NCBI GenBank assembly: GCA_963695195.1
Contig: CAVOGE010000007.1
Span: 124,001 to 188,000 of the forward strand
From: CF-167 sp963695195
GTDB taxonomy: Bacteria > Chloroflexota > Limnocylindria > QHBO01
Direction: 5' to 3'
DNA length: 64,000 nt
How positions within the stretch are numbered: position 1 is the stretch's first letter; every line of letters begins with the position of its first letter. A model generated the notes under the pieces. The model made no database searches. It was not told the DNA's origin and saw nothing but the letters and a program-made list of their open reading frames with translations. The position numbers and the translations under genes are program-made. This document shows, in pieces, positions 16,981 through 26,035 of this stretch.

Positions 16981-16993
16981 TGCTGCTTGGTGA

Positions 16994-18367
16994 TCATCGG
17001 TCTGCGGCCCCGCCGGCCACGAACGCGGCCGCGCCCACGCGGTCGACCAGGTTGGTGCTGACCTCCGCTCCGAGGAACGCCGCGTTGTCGACGATCCCGC
17101 GGTGGAAGGGCAGGTTCGTCGTGATCCCCTCGACCTGGAACTCGGCCAGCGCCCGCCGCGACCGTGCCAGGGCGATCTCCCGCGTTTCGCCCCACACGAT
17201 CAGCTTGGCGAGCAGCGAGTCGTAGTACGGGGGGACCTCGTAGCCGGCGTACAGGTGGGTGTCGACGCGCACGCCGGGTCCGCCGGGCAGTGCCAGCTCT
17301 TCGATTGTGCCCGTCTGCGGCGCAAAGTTGTCACCGGGGTCCTCGGCGTTGATCCGGAACTCGATGGCGTGGCCGCGCAACTGCACGTCCTCCTGCCGCA
17401 GGGTGATCGGCTCGCCGGCCGCGATCCGGATCTGCTCGGTAATCAGGTCGATCCCGGTGAGCATCTCGGTGACCGGGTGCTCGACCTGGATGCGGCAATT
17501 GATCTCGATGAAGTAGAAGTTGCCCTCGGCGTCGAGCAGGAACTCGAGCGTGCCCGCGCTCTCGTACCCGGCCGCCATCGCCGAACGAATGGCCAGGTCG
17601 CGCAGCCGCTCCCGGGCGGGCTCGGCCATGGCCGGCGAGGGCGCCTCCTCGATGATCTTCTGGTGGCGGCGCTGCACTGAGCAGTCGCGCTCGCCGAGGT
17701 GGATCCCGTTGCCGTGGCGGTCCACCAGGATCTGGACCTCGACATGGCGGCTCTCCTCGATCCACTTCTCGAAGTAGACGCTGTCGTCGCCGAACGCGGC
17801 CTGCGCCTCCGAACGGGAGAGCGGCAGGTTGGTTTCGAGTTCGCGAGGCGACCGGATCAGCCGCATCCCGCGCCCGCCACCCCCGGCGGACGGCTTGAGG
17901 AGCACCGGGTAGCCGGCTTCGCTGGCCTGGTCCAGAGCATCGCGCAGATCGGTCAGGATCCCACGGCTGCCGGGCACGGTCGGCAGCCCGTTGGCGGCGA
18001 GCATGCGGCGCACGGCGTACTTGCTGCTGAACTTCTCGAGCACCTCCGCGCGCGGACCGATGAAGACCAGGTCGTGCGCGGCGCACACCTCGGCGAAGCC
18101 GGCATCCTCCGAAAGGAAGCCGTATCCCGGATGGACGGCGTCGCAGCCGGTGATGAGCGCGGCCGAAACCACGGCCGGCTGGTTCAGGTAGCTCTTGCGC
18201 GCCTCCGCCGGACCGATGCAGATCGCCTCGTCAGCCAGGCGCACCGCGAGTGTCTCGCGGTCCGCCTCGCTGTAGGCCACCACGGCGGGCACGCCCAGGT
18301 CGCGACAGGCGCGCAGGATGCGCACGGCAATCTCGCCGCGATTCGCGATCAGGATCTTGGTGAACAT
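16994..18367 (-). CDS. accC: Biotin carboxylase subunit of acetyl-CoA carboxylase
   Basis: 457 aa. N-terminal MFTKILIANRGEIAVRILRA, the ATP-grasp glycine loop GGGGRGMRLI, QVEHPVTEML and EFRINAEDP are all present. It carboxylates the biotin on AccB using ATP and bicarbonate. The start shares a base with the fabD stop (TGATG). The protein is full length and shows no oddities. Confidence 0.97.
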   Translation of the reverse strand: MFTKILIANRGEIAVRILRACRDLGVPAVVAYSEADRETLAVRLADEAICIGPAEARKSYLNQPAVVSAALITGCDAVHPGYGFLSEDAGFAEVCAAHDLVFIGPRAEVLEKFSSKYAVRRMLAANGLPTVPGSRGILTDLRDALDQASEAGYPVLLKPSAGGGGRGMRLIRSPRELETNLPLSRSEAQAAFGDDSVYFEKWIEESRHVEVQILVDRHGNGIHLGERDCSVQRRHQKIIEEAPSPAMAEPARERLRDLAIRSAMAAGYESAGTLEFLLDAEGNFYFIEINCRIQVEHPVTEMLTGIDLITEQIRIAAGEPITLRQEDVQLRGHAIEFRINAEDPGDNFAPQTGTIEELALPGGPGVRVDTHLYAGYEVPPYYDSLLAKLIVWGETREIALARSRRALAEFQVEGITTNLPFHRGIVDNAAFLGAEVSTNLVDRVGAAAFVAGGAADR

Positions 18368-19344
18368 CAGGCTGGCACCGCCGCGCCGGCACCGACCAGG
18401 GCTTCGACGGTCGTCGCCAGGTCAGCCGGATCGGAGACGGTCAGGCAGCGTGCTTCGGGATCGATGCGCCGCACCATCCCGACCAGCGCCCCGCCAGGCC
18501 CGCATTCGACAAACGTGTCCACCCCCTCGGCCGCCATCCGCTGGACGGAGCGCACCCACTCGACCGGCGAGCTGACCTGCCGCGCCAGCAGCCCACGGAT
18601 CTCGGTTGCGTCGGTGACGGGCCCGGCGGTCACGTTGCTGACCACCGGAACCTCGGCGTCACGCCACGCGACAGACGAAAATTCGGTTGCGAGTGAGGCG
18701 CCGACCGGGGCCATCTTCGGGGAGTGGAAGGGGCCGGACACGTTCAGCGGGATGGCGCGCCGTGCGCCGGCCAACTTGAGGCGCTCCGCCGCGGCCGCCA
18801 GCGCTGCACTCGTGCCGCTGATCACCACCTGTCCCGGCGCGTTGTCATTGGCGACCACCAGGTCCCCCTCGCCGCCGAGCTCGCGGGCCGTCGTGTCGAC
18901 CGACTCGGACACGCTTCTGCGGTCGAGGCCGATCACGGCGACCATCCCGCCGGCCACGCCGGCATCCGCCATCAGCGAGCCGCGCCGGGCGACGAGCCGG
19001 AGCCCATCTCCAAGCGATATCACCCCGGCGGCGACAAGCGCGGCATACTCCCCGACCGAATGCCCAGCCACGTAGGCCGGCACGAGTCGTTCGCCGCGGA
19101 AGGCCAGCGCCTCCTCGAGGGCGTGGAGACACGCCACCGAGGTCGCCACCAGGCACGGCTGTGTCTGGCGCGTGTCATTGAGCAGCTCTGCGGGACCATG
19201 CCAGGCGAGACCGGAGACCGACCATCCGAGCGCAGCATCCGCCTCGTCGAAGGCGGCGCGCGCACGGGGCGAGGCCTCCGCGATGGCACGACCCATGCCG
19301 ACACGTTGCGACCCCTGGGCAGAAAAGAGGATTGCCACGCTCAT
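18367..19344 (-). CDS. fabD: Malonyl-CoA:ACP transacylase
   Basis: 325 aa. MSVAILFSAQGSQRVGMG opens the fold; the nucleophile is the Ser of GHSVGEYAALVAAG, and the His partner is probably in SGPFHSPKM. It loads malonyl groups onto ACP. No acpP gene is present in this operon or window. It overlaps the upstream BCCP-like gene as ATGA. Confidence 0.95.
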   Translation of the reverse strand: MSVAILFSAQGSQRVGMGRAIAEASPRARAAFDEADAALGWSVSGLAWHGPAELLNDTRQTQPCLVATSVACLHALEEALAFRGERLVPAYVAGHSVGEYAALVAAGVISLGDGLRLVARRGSLMADAGVAGGMVAVIGLDRRSVSESVDTTARELGGEGDLVVANDNAPGQVVISGTSAALAAAAERLKLAGARRAIPLNVSGPFHSPKMAPVGASLATEFSSVAWRDAEVPVVSNVTAGPVTDATEIRGLLARQVSSPVEWVRSVQRMAAEGVDTFVECGPGGALVGMVRRIDPEARCLTVSDPADLATTVEALVGAGAAVPA

Positions 19345-19811
19345 GTGGCGGGCTCCATCTCGATCAGCAGCTGTCCGTACTCAACCGCCTCGCCGGCCTC
19401 GGTCACGAGGTGCCGAACCGTCCCGCCGCGAGGAGCGCGGACGTCGTGGTGGACGCCGAGCATCTCGACATGTCCCAGCTCGTCGCCTTTCTCCACCGCC
19501 AGGCCCGGGCCGAGTCCATCCGCGTAGACGAAGAAGCCGACCGCCGGCGACGTGATCCCGTGGTTCGCCGAGGGGGATGCAAGCGCGGGTCCCACCCGGT
19601 CGACCGGGACGACACTCGGCCCCGTCTGTGCGTGCACCGGAGATGGGCCGGTGCCAGCGGAGACCGCAGCGCGCACGGCGCGGACGCGCAGGTCGCCGTC
19701 GCGCACCTCGACCTCGCCGAGGCCGTGGCGTGCCAGGCGCTCGGTGAGCTGGGGCAGCAACTCGTCGACGACGCGGCGAACCGGCGCCATCGGGTCCTGC
19801 GGGTCGCTCAT
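19341..19811 (-). CDS. BCCP-like protein lacking the biotin-acceptor lysine
   Basis: 156 aa. The layout is that of a BCCP: an N-terminal helical part, a Pro/Ala/Val-rich linker (about 50-85) and a C-terminal biotinyl/lipoyl domain (about 86-156: SPAVGFFVYADG, then KGDELGHVEMLGVHHDV). Aligned to AccB, the segment EAMKL becomes VEMLGV, so the lysine position is Gly119 and no other Lys lies in the hairpin. It cannot carry biotin. Four-base overlaps with accA upstream and fabD downstream show tight coupling to the carboxylase subunits. A structural or inhibitory role, like plant BADC proteins that compete with BCCP, is my inference. Confidence 0.8.
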   Translation of the reverse strand: MSDPQDPMAPVRRVVDELLPQLTERLARHGLGEVEVRDGDLRVRAVRAAVSAGTGPSPVHAQTGPSVVPVDRVGPALASPSANHGITSPAVGFFVYADGLGPGLAVEKGDELGHVEMLGVHHDVRAPRGGTVRHLVTEAGEAVEYGQLLIEMEPAT

Positions 19812-20803
19812 GCGCCTCCCTCGTTGTTCTCACCGTCGTCGCTGCTCGGCCAGATCTCGCTCCAGCGTGGCCGCCGCGGCATGCCGGGCAGATGCAGCCG
19901 GCGTCCGATCCTGTGTCGCAGCGACGGTGCCGCGATCTCCCCACGGTCCGCGACCTCCGTCTCGCGGTGGAGTCCGATCCCGCGCAGACGAGCATAGCGG
20001 CTTCCGAGCAGAGCCTCGGGATCGAGCCGGCTGATGCGGCCCAGCGATGCCAGGACGGCGCTCTTGAGCGCGGCAGCGGTTGCGTCGTGATCGGTGTGCG
20101 CTCCCTCACCGGGCTCGGCGATCACCGCGTCGATCACGCCGAGCTTCAGCTGATCGGCGGCCGTCATGCGCATCGCGGCGGCAGCTGCGGGAGCGGCTTC
20201 GGGCGAGCGCCACAGGATCGCGGCACAGCCCTCGGGAGAGATGACCGCGTAGACCGCGTTCTCCAACGCGAGCACCTCGTCGCCGACGCCGATCGCGAGC
20301 GCCCCGCCGGACCCGCCCTCACCCACGATGACGACCACGATCGGAACCTCCAGGCCGGTCATCAGCTTGATGCTCGAGGCGATCGCCTCCGCCTGGCCGC
20401 GCTCTTCCGCCGCGGGCCCGGGGAATGCGCCCGCGGTGTCGAGGAAGGTGATCACCGGGATACCGAGCTTGTCGGCGAGTCGCATCAGGCGCTGCGCCTT
20501 GCGGAAACCCTCGGGGTGCGGTGAACCGAAGTTACGGAAGATGTTCGAGTCGGTGTCATTGCCCTTCTGGTGCCCGATCACCATCACGGCGCGGCCGTCG
20601 AGCAGCGCGGGCCCGCCGACGATCGCCGGGTCGTCACGGAACGACCGATCGCCGTGGAGCTCGACGAAGTCATTGAAGATGCGCGGGACCAGGTCGAGCG
20701 TGCGCGGTCGCTCCGGGTGGCGCGCCAACTGGACGCGACGCCATGCCTCGGCCGCCTCTTCCGCGGTCGGCGGGACAAGACCTTCGATCGTGGGCAGCGT
20801 CAT
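19808..20803 (-). CDS. accA: Acetyl-CoA carboxylase carboxyltransferase subunit alpha
   Basis: 331 aa. LARHPERPRTLDLVPRIF, FVELHGDRSFRDDPAIVGG, GHQKGNDT, PVITFLDTAGAFPG and GEGGSGGALAIG are the CT-alpha signatures. With AccD it transfers the carboxyl group from biotin to acetyl-CoA. The C-terminal 40 residues (RRLHLPGMPRRPRW to the acidic DDGENNEGG tail) are variable. Both ends overlap neighbouring genes by four bases. Confidence 0.96.
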   Translation of the reverse strand: MTLPTIEGLVPPTAEEAAEAWRRVQLARHPERPRTLDLVPRIFNDFVELHGDRSFRDDPAIVGGPALLDGRAVMVIGHQKGNDTDSNIFRNFGSPHPEGFRKAQRLMRLADKLGIPVITFLDTAGAFPGPAAEERGQAEAIASSIKLMTGLEVPIVVVIVGEGGSGGALAIGVGDEVLALENAVYAVISPEGCAAILWRSPEAAPAAAAAMRMTAADQLKLGVIDAVIAEPGEGAHTDHDATAAALKSAVLASLGRISRLDPEALLGSRYARLRGIGLHRETEVADRGEIAAPSLRHRIGRRLHLPGMPRRPRWSEIWPSSDDGENNEGGA

Positions 20804-21789
20804 CGCTCGGGCTCCTCACGGGTGCTCGCCAGGTCACCGTTGGGTCCGGCTTCGACGCCGATCCCGACCGTGTCGCTCACCGCGCCACCCAGCCGCTCGG
20901 CGATGCCCGAGAGGACGCCGATCGGGCCCCAGCCGCGACTCTCGCCGGCATTGCCGGTCTCGAGACGTGCGACGGGGAGCACCCTGAGCAGCCGGGAGAG
21001 CACGCTGCGCAGCTCGGCGCGCGGAACGACGCGGTCCACCAGGCCATGCTCGAGGAGGAATTCCGATGTCTGGAAGCCCTCGGGCAGCTCCTCGCCCACC
21101 GTCCCGCTGGCGACGCGCGCACCGGCAAAGCCGATGAGGGCGCGTGGCTCGGCGACGATCACGTCGCCGAGTGAGGCGAAGCTGGCCAGCACCCCGCCGG
21201 TCGTCGGATCGGTCAGGACGCTGATGAACGGGATGCCGGCGCCATCGAGCCGGGTAAGTGGTGCCGTCGTCTTGGCCAGCTGCAGCAGGGAGAGGGTTCC
21301 CTCCTGCATCCGTGCACCGCCCGAGGCACTGATCACCACGGCAGGGATCCGTTCGGAGAGCGCCGCCTCGAAGCAGCGAGCCAGCTTCTCGCCGACGACG
21401 CTGCCCATGCTGCCGCCCATGAAGCGGAAGTCGAAGATGGCGATCGCGATCCGCTGGCCATCGATCGTACCGGTGCCCCACACCGCCGCTTCGCGCAGGC
21501 CGGTCTTGACCCGCGACGCCTCCAGGCGATCCGGATAGGGCTTCTGGTCGTGGAAGCCGAGTGGATCCCCGGGCTCGAGCCCAGCGTCGCGCTCCACGAA
21601 GCTGTCCTCGTCGAGCAGCAGGTCGATCCGCTCGCCGACGCTCATCCGGAAATGGTGGCCACAGGTCGGGCAGACGCGCAGGTTGCGCTCCAGCTGCTTG
21701 TTGAATATCTGCGACTCGCAGCTTGGACACTTGGCCCAGGTCTCGGCGGAGACGTCACGGCGACGGCTGAACGGGAACTTGATCGGCAT
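20800..21789 (-). CDS. accD: Acetyl-CoA carboxylase carboxyltransferase subunit beta
   Basis: 329 aa. The N-terminal zinc ribbon (CPSC at about 21, CPTC at about 40) and the crotonase-like core with SASGGARMQEGTLSLLQ and DPTTGGVLASFASLGD are intact. It is the partner of AccA. It heads the run of overlapping genes down to fabG. The last 40 residues (SDTVGIGVEAGPNGDLAS) are unconserved. Confidence 0.96.
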   Translation of the reverse strand: MPIKFPFSRRRDVSAETWAKCPSCESQIFNKQLERNLRVCPTCGHHFRMSVGERIDLLLDEDSFVERDAGLEPGDPLGFHDQKPYPDRLEASRVKTGLREAAVWGTGTIDGQRIAIAIFDFRFMGGSMGSVVGEKLARCFEAALSERIPAVVISASGGARMQEGTLSLLQLAKTTAPLTRLDGAGIPFISVLTDPTTGGVLASFASLGDVIVAEPRALIGFAGARVASGTVGEELPEGFQTSEFLLEHGLVDRVVPRAELRSVLSRLLRVLPVARLETGNAGESRGWGPIGVLSGIAERLGGAVSDTVGIGVEAGPNGDLASTREEPER

Positions 21790-21799
21790 CGGGCGCCCC

Positions 21800-22174
21800 T
21801 TACCGATGCGCCGGCGGAGCGCCGGAGGCTGCGTGGCGGCGGGTGCCGATCCAAACGGCGAGGGCGGTCAGGCCCACGCCCATGACCGCGGACGCGATCG
21901 CCCCGGCAATCGCGATGCGGCCAGGCTGCCGCAGCTCGCGTCGCGTCGCTTCGGAGATCGAAGCGGCGGCGGCGGCGAGACGTCGCCGGCGGATCAGGCG
22001 CGCCTCGAGACGCGAGCTGAAGCGAACGCCGACCGGCATCGGTGACAGCGCGGCACGGATCAGCGCGGCGGCATCGACGAGCGGGGCAAGCTCGTCATCG
22101 ACACGGGGCCGGCCACCGGCGAGCAGGCCGGCGACCGCTTCATCCAGGCGATCGGCGCGGGTTCGGGTGGTCAA
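21800..22174 (-). CDS. Small single-helix membrane protein downstream of a sigma factor
   Basis: 124 aa from a TTG at 22174. An N-terminal helical region (RADRLDEAVAGLLAG, DELAPLVDAAALIRAAL) and an Arg-rich stretch lead to one membrane helix (about 87-107: AIAGAIASAVMGVGLTALAV) and a short tail. It follows an ECF sigma factor by 79 bases on the same strand, so it may be an anti-sigma or other sigma-linked regulator. It ends 10 bases before accD. I do not recognise the family, and the TTG start is uncertain because only a weak AGAGAG lies upstream. Confidence 0.6.
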   Translation of the reverse strand: MTTRTRADRLDEAVAGLLAGGRPRVDDELAPLVDAAALIRAALSPMPVGVRFSSRLEARLIRRRRLAAAAASISEATRRELRQPGRIAIAGAIASAVMGVGLTALAVWIGTRRHAASGAPPAHR

Positions 22175-22253
22175 TGACTCTCTCTGGCGGGTTCACACCC
22201 AAGAACACCGCGAAGGCCGAATCGTTACACCCAGCCCGGTGGACGAGGGTATG

Positions 22254-22856
22254 TCAGGACCCCAGGCGAGTGGCGAGATCTCGCAGCGCGCGATGCAACA
22301 GCACGCGCGCGGCACCCTCGGAGCGGTCCAGCACCTGCCCGATCTCACGAGAGGTGAGGCCGTCAACGAAGCGCAGGAGCACCACCTGGCGTCGGTCGTC
22401 AGGCAGGTCGCCGACGGCATCGAGCACCCGCCGCAACTCGTCGGCGCGTGCCACCAGTCCGGCCGGGTCGGCGTTCGGGGCCGGCGGATCGATGCTCGGA
22501 TGCAGCGGAACGACCGGCCGGCGGGACCGGCTGCGTCGCGCGTTGGCGATGGTGTTGTGCGCGATGCGGAAAAGCCAGGCGCGGAAGCTGGCGCCCTCGT
22601 CGCTGAAAGTCCGCAGGGCGCGCAGGGCCGCCATGAAGGTGCGCTCGGTGGCGTCCTCCGCGTCATGGTGGTCACCGAGCTGGTAGAAGGCGTACCCGTA
22701 GACGCGGTCGAGGTAGCGGCGATAGAGCACGTCGAACGCGGCGCGATCCGCCTGTGCCGCGAGCACCGCGGGGTAGTCCGGATCGCTCCCGTCGGCCGCC
22801 GCGCTCGGATCGCCCCCGGCGGATCGCACCCCGTCCGCGGGGCGAATGTCGGTCAT
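22254..22856 (-). CDS. ECF-type sigma-70 factor
   Basis: 200 aa from ATG 22856, overlapping the birA stop as ATGA. Region 2 (about 30-105) includes AFDVLYRRYLDRVYGYAFYQLGDHHDAEDATERTFMAAL then FRAWLFRIAHNTIANARRS. Region 4 (about 145-195) includes LPDDRRQVVLLRFVDGLTSREIGQVL. The frame is open far upstream but only this part is sigma-like. Its position between birA and the acc/fab operon makes control of lipid synthesis conceivable, without direct evidence. Confidence 0.9.
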   Translation of the reverse strand: MTDIRPADGVRSAGGDPSAAADGSDPDYPAVLAAQADRAAFDVLYRRYLDRVYGYAFYQLGDHHDAEDATERTFMAALRALRTFSDEGASFRAWLFRIAHNTIANARRSRSRRPVVPLHPSIDPPAPNADPAGLVARADELRRVLDAVGDLPDDRRQVVLLRFVDGLTSREIGQVLDRSEGAARVLLHRALRDLATRLGS

Positions 22857-23689
22857 GCGTGCGCACCCGCGGTCGTGGCGTCGAGAACTCGCACCACTTC
22901 TCCGACGGTGTAGCCCGTCCGACCGTCCGCTCCGTCGAGGAGGAGCGACCCATCGTCGCCGATTCCGGCGACCCGGCCACCCATCAGCGTTCCGCCGAGG
23001 TCGAGCTCGACCCGTCGGCCGTCGAGCCAGGAGAGGGGCCGGAGGCGCGGCAGCGGGGACGCTCCGGCTTCCAGTGCGCGGATCTCGCGATCGAGGGCGT
23101 CCAGGAGGGTGCCGAGCAATGCGATCCGGTCGACAGGCCCCCCTACCAGATCTGTCAGCGACGTGGCCCGCGCGGCGATATCGGCCGGCATCTCGGCGCG
23201 CGGCCAGTTCCCATTGATGCCGATGCCGATGACCGCCTCGACCAGCCACCCGTCCTCGAGTGCGGTCTCGACCAGGAGACCCGCAAGCTTGGCTCCGTCG
23301 GCAGCAACCACGTCGTTTGGCCAGCGGATGGCCAACCCGGCGTCGGGCGCCAGCGTCGCGCACGCATCGCGAACGGCAAGCGCGGCGGCGATCCCCAGCA
23401 GGCCAGCCGCGTGCGAGTCGAGGCGGGTCCGCAGCGGGACGCTGACCATCAGGTTCGCCCCCGGCGGCGAGATCCAGCTGCGTCCACGACGCCCGCGCCC
23501 GGCGGTCTGCAGGTCGGCCACAACCGCCAGGCCGTCGCCTCCCGGCTCGCGCAGGGCGTCGCGGGCGCGGTCGTTCGTCGAGCCGATCGAGGCGTGGTGC
23601 TCGATCCGCCGCCCGAAGCGCCGCGAAGGGTGCGCTGCGCGAGTCCAGTCGGCGGCAACGGTGGAATTCATCGGGAGTGATCGGTGCAT
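22853..23689 (-). CDS. birA: Biotin--[acetyl-CoA-carboxylase] ligase
   Basis: 278 aa, catalytic type without an N-terminal DNA-binding domain. IGSTNDRARD, the biotinyl-AMP loop GRGRRGRSWISPPGANLMVS, IRWPNDVVAADGAKLAGLLVE and VIGIGINGNWP are intact. It attaches biotin to AccB, encoded in the same-strand operon below. Lack of a helix-turn-helix means it is not expected to repress biotin genes. ATG 23689 has a TACCAT box 10 bases upstream; ATG 23671 is a possible internal start. Confidence 0.92.
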   Translation of the reverse strand: MHRSLPMNSTVAADWTRAAHPSRRFGRRIEHHASIGSTNDRARDALREPGGDGLAVVADLQTAGRGRRGRSWISPPGANLMVSVPLRTRLDSHAAGLLGIAAALAVRDACATLAPDAGLAIRWPNDVVAADGAKLAGLLVETALEDGWLVEAVIGIGINGNWPRAEMPADIAARATSLTDLVGGPVDRIALLGTLLDALDREIRALEAGASPLPRLRPLSWLDGRRVELDLGGTLMGGRVAGIGDDGSLLLDGADGRTGYTVGEVVRVLDATTAGAHA

Positions 23690-23747
23690 CAGACGGCTGA
23701 TGGTACTGCAGGCGCCTATCCACGAGGCCGCGGGGGCAGGGTGACGC

Positions 23748-23753
23748 TACACT
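23748..23753 (+). promoter_or_regulatory. Predicted -10 box (TACACT) of trpS
   Basis: TACACT, then 9 bases, then ATG 23763. No Shine-Dalgarno sequence, so it is leaderless-type. It lies back to back with the birA promoter region. Confidence 0.5.
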
Positions 23754-23762
23754 CGGCGCCTG

Positions 23763-24767
23763 ATGAGCCAGGCCGCCGCCCGCGAGCGCGTCTTCAGCGG
23801 GATCCAGCCGTCCGGCGCCTCGCACCTGGGCAATTACCTGGGCGCGCAGGTGAACTATGTCGCGCTGCAGGAGCGCTACGAGGCCATCTACGGGATCGTC
23901 GATCTCCACGCCATGACGACCGTTCACGACGGCGAGCAGCTGCGGCGACTGACCCACGACATGGTGCTCGACCTGCTGGCCATTGGCCTCGACCCCGAGC
24001 GATCAGCCCTGATCCGCCAGTCGGACCTTCCCGAGCACGCCGAGCTGTGCTGGATCTTCAACACCGTCGTCCCGGTGAGCTGGCTCGAGCGCAATCCGAC
24101 CTACAAGGAGAAGCGCGGGGACGGGATCGACAACAGCAACGGTCTGCTCACCTATCCGGTCCTGCAGGCGGCCGACATCGTCATCTACAAGGCGACCCAC
24201 GTGCCTGTCGGAAAGGACCAGGCCGCGCACCTGGAACTGTCACGAGAGATCGTCCGCGCCTTCAATCGGCGGTACGGCGAGATCTTCCCCGAGCCGCAGG
24301 CGGTCTTCACCGATGCGCCGGTCGTGCTCGGCACTGACGGGGTGAAGAAGATGAGCAAGAGCGCCGGCAATACGATCCGCATCTTTGACGAGCCCGACGA
24401 AATTCGCCGCACCGTGATGAGCATGGTCACCGACACCCAGCGCATCAAACGCACCGACCCCGGCCGGCCCGAGGTGTGCAACGTCTGCCAGCTGCACCGG
24501 TTCTTCGGCGGCGACTACCTCCAGATCCAGGACGGCGAGCGCACAGCCCGGACAGGATGCGTCGAGACCAAGCAGCTGCTCGCCGAGCGGATCATCGAGC
24601 TCTTCCGACCGATGCGCGAAAGGCGGATCGAACTCGCGGCGTATCCTGACCACGTGGAGCAGGTGCTGGCCGCCGGCCTGGAGAAGGTGCGACCGATCGT
24701 CGAAGCCACCATGGCCCAGGTGCGAGGCGCGGTCGGCATCGGTCACCAGCGGGCAGCCGCCCCATGA
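23763..24767 (+). CDS. trpS: Tryptophanyl-tRNA synthetase
   Basis: 334 aa class I synthetase. The HIGH-like motif lies in FSGIQPSGASHLGNYLGA (about 9-26); KKMSKSAGNTIRIFD carries KMSKS at about 195. GKDQAAHLELSREI and VLQAADI are typical TrpRS segments. It charges tRNA-Trp. Its stop overlaps the start of the permease gene as ATGA. Confidence 0.96.
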   Translation: MSQAAARERVFSGIQPSGASHLGNYLGAQVNYVALQERYEAIYGIVDLHAMTTVHDGEQLRRLTHDMVLDLLAIGLDPERSALIRQSDLPEHAELCWIFNTVVPVSWLERNPTYKEKRGDGIDNSNGLLTYPVLQAADIVIYKATHVPVGKDQAAHLELSREIVRAFNRRYGEIFPEPQAVFTDAPVVLGTDGVKKMSKSAGNTIRIFDEPDEIRRTVMSMVTDTQRIKRTDPGRPEVCNVCQLHRFFGGDYLQIQDGERTARTGCVETKQLLAERIIELFRPMRERRIELAAYPDHVEQVLAAGLEKVRPIVEATMAQVRGAVGIGHQRAAAP

Positions 24768-26035
24768 CCGGCTCGGAGCAGCTCGGCGGCATCGGCCCCC
24801 GCGAACGTCGCTGGCTCTTCTTCTTCCTGGTCATTGCCACCGCGTACGTCAGCCTGCTCCTCGCCGAGACCCTGCTCAACTTTCTGAGCGGCTTCGGCCA
24901 GATCATCCTGATCGTCTTCCTGGCGTGGCTCCTCGCGTTCGTCATGTCGCCGGTGGCGCGCTCGATTGAGCGACGCCTCTCCATGTCACAGGCGCTTTCG
25001 GTGGGAATCGCCTACCTGGTGGCACTGATCGGCCTCGGCATCGCGCTGTTCACCGCCGGCGGTGCGATCAGTCAGCAGCTCACCCGCGCGACCGATGAGT
25101 TCCCGCAGACCGTGGTGCGCATCGAGCAGACGCTCGGTAGCTACCAGGCGGCGCTCGGTTTGAACCGAGCACAGATCGACTTCGTGGAGCTCTTCCGCAG
25201 CGCGCAGGACCAGTTCGGCAAGCTCTTCACCGCCATCTTCGACCAGGCCGAGGCGATCGCCGGCGCGACCCTCAACACGCTCGGGTCGCTGCTCCTGATC
25301 CTGATCCTGTCGCTCTACATGCTGCTGGACCGCGATCGGATCCTCGGCAAGGTCAACCGGGTAGTGCCGCGCCGGTACAGCGACGAACTCCAGATTCTCG
25401 AGCGCAGCGTGGCTCGCGCGTTCGGCGGATTCCTGCGCGCGCAGATCATCCTGGCGTTCGTTCAGGCCGTTCTCGTCGCGGTGGTCGGCACGATCTTTGG
25501 CATCCCGTACCTGTTCCTCGTCGGCCTGCCGTCCACGCTGGCGATGTTGATCCCGTTCTTCGGGCCACCGCTCGCACTGCTGCCGCCGGTCCTCGCAGCG
25601 TGGATCTACACGCCCGACACCTTCATCTTCTCGACCATCATCCTGGTGGGCGTGCAGAGCGTGGTGGTCAACTGGTTGCAGCCTCGCCTCATGCGCGGGG
25701 CGCTGGGTATGCATCCGATCCTGGTCCTCGTCGGGCTGCTGGTCGGAGCCCAGGTGGCCGGCGTGTGGGGCGCGCTCTTCGGAATCCCGATCATCGCGGT
25801 GGCCAACGTCTTCCTGAGCCTGCTGCTGCTGGGTGAGGTGCCCAACGCCGCGCTGCCCGAGCGGGAGCAACTCGCCGATGTCGGCGACGGGACGATGGTG
25901 CGTGTGGCCAAGGCACAGGTCTCCGACGAGACACACCCGCATATCCACGTGCGCCGCACCCTTCGGCCCGACGGCGAGGAGCAGTTCGAGATGGTGGTCG
26001 ACGATGGTGAAGGCGAGCCCGAGGCCGAGCCCTAG
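24764..26035 (+). CDS. AI-2E family transporter (PerM-type membrane protein)
   Basis: 423 aa. About eight membrane helices: two at the N-terminus (FFFLVIATAYVSLLLAE, then IILIVFLAWLLAFVM), an amphipathic middle domain (about 100-170) and a C-terminal cluster with VGLPSTLAMLIPFFGPPLAL and GAQVAGVWGALFGIPIIAV, the hallmark of the PerM/AI-2E exporter group. The substrate is unknown; members include sodium/proton antiporters and the AI-2 exporter TqsA. The C-terminal 50 residues are soluble and acidic. Co-transcribed with trpS. Confidence 0.88.
   Translation: MTGSEQLGGIGPRERRWLFFFLVIATAYVSLLLAETLLNFLSGFGQIILIVFLAWLLAFVMSPVARSIERRLSMSQALSVGIAYLVALIGLGIALFTAGGAISQQLTRATDEFPQTVVRIEQTLGSYQAALGLNRAQIDFVELFRSAQDQFGKLFTAIFDQAEAIAGATLNTLGSLLLILILSLYMLLDRDRILGKVNRVVPRRYSDELQILERSVARAFGGFLRAQIILAFVQAVLVAVVGTIFGIPYLFLVGLPSTLAMLIPFFGPPLALLPPVLAAWIYTPDTFIFSTIILVGVQSVVVNWLQPRLMRGALGMHPILVLVGLLVGAQVAGVWGALFGIPIIAVANVFLSLLLLGEVPNAALPEREQLADVGDGTMVRVAKAQVSDETHPHIHVRRTLRPDGEEQFEMVVDDGEGEPEAEP

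Noticed and set aside
16981..16993. Search for acpP in the fatty acid operon
   Set aside because: All gaps between genes in the operon are under 30 bases; ACP must be encoded elsewhere.
22857..23957. Longer N-terminal form of the second ECF sigma factor
   Set aside because: The open frame upstream of ATG 22856 is the shadow of birA; the ATGA overlap fixes the start.
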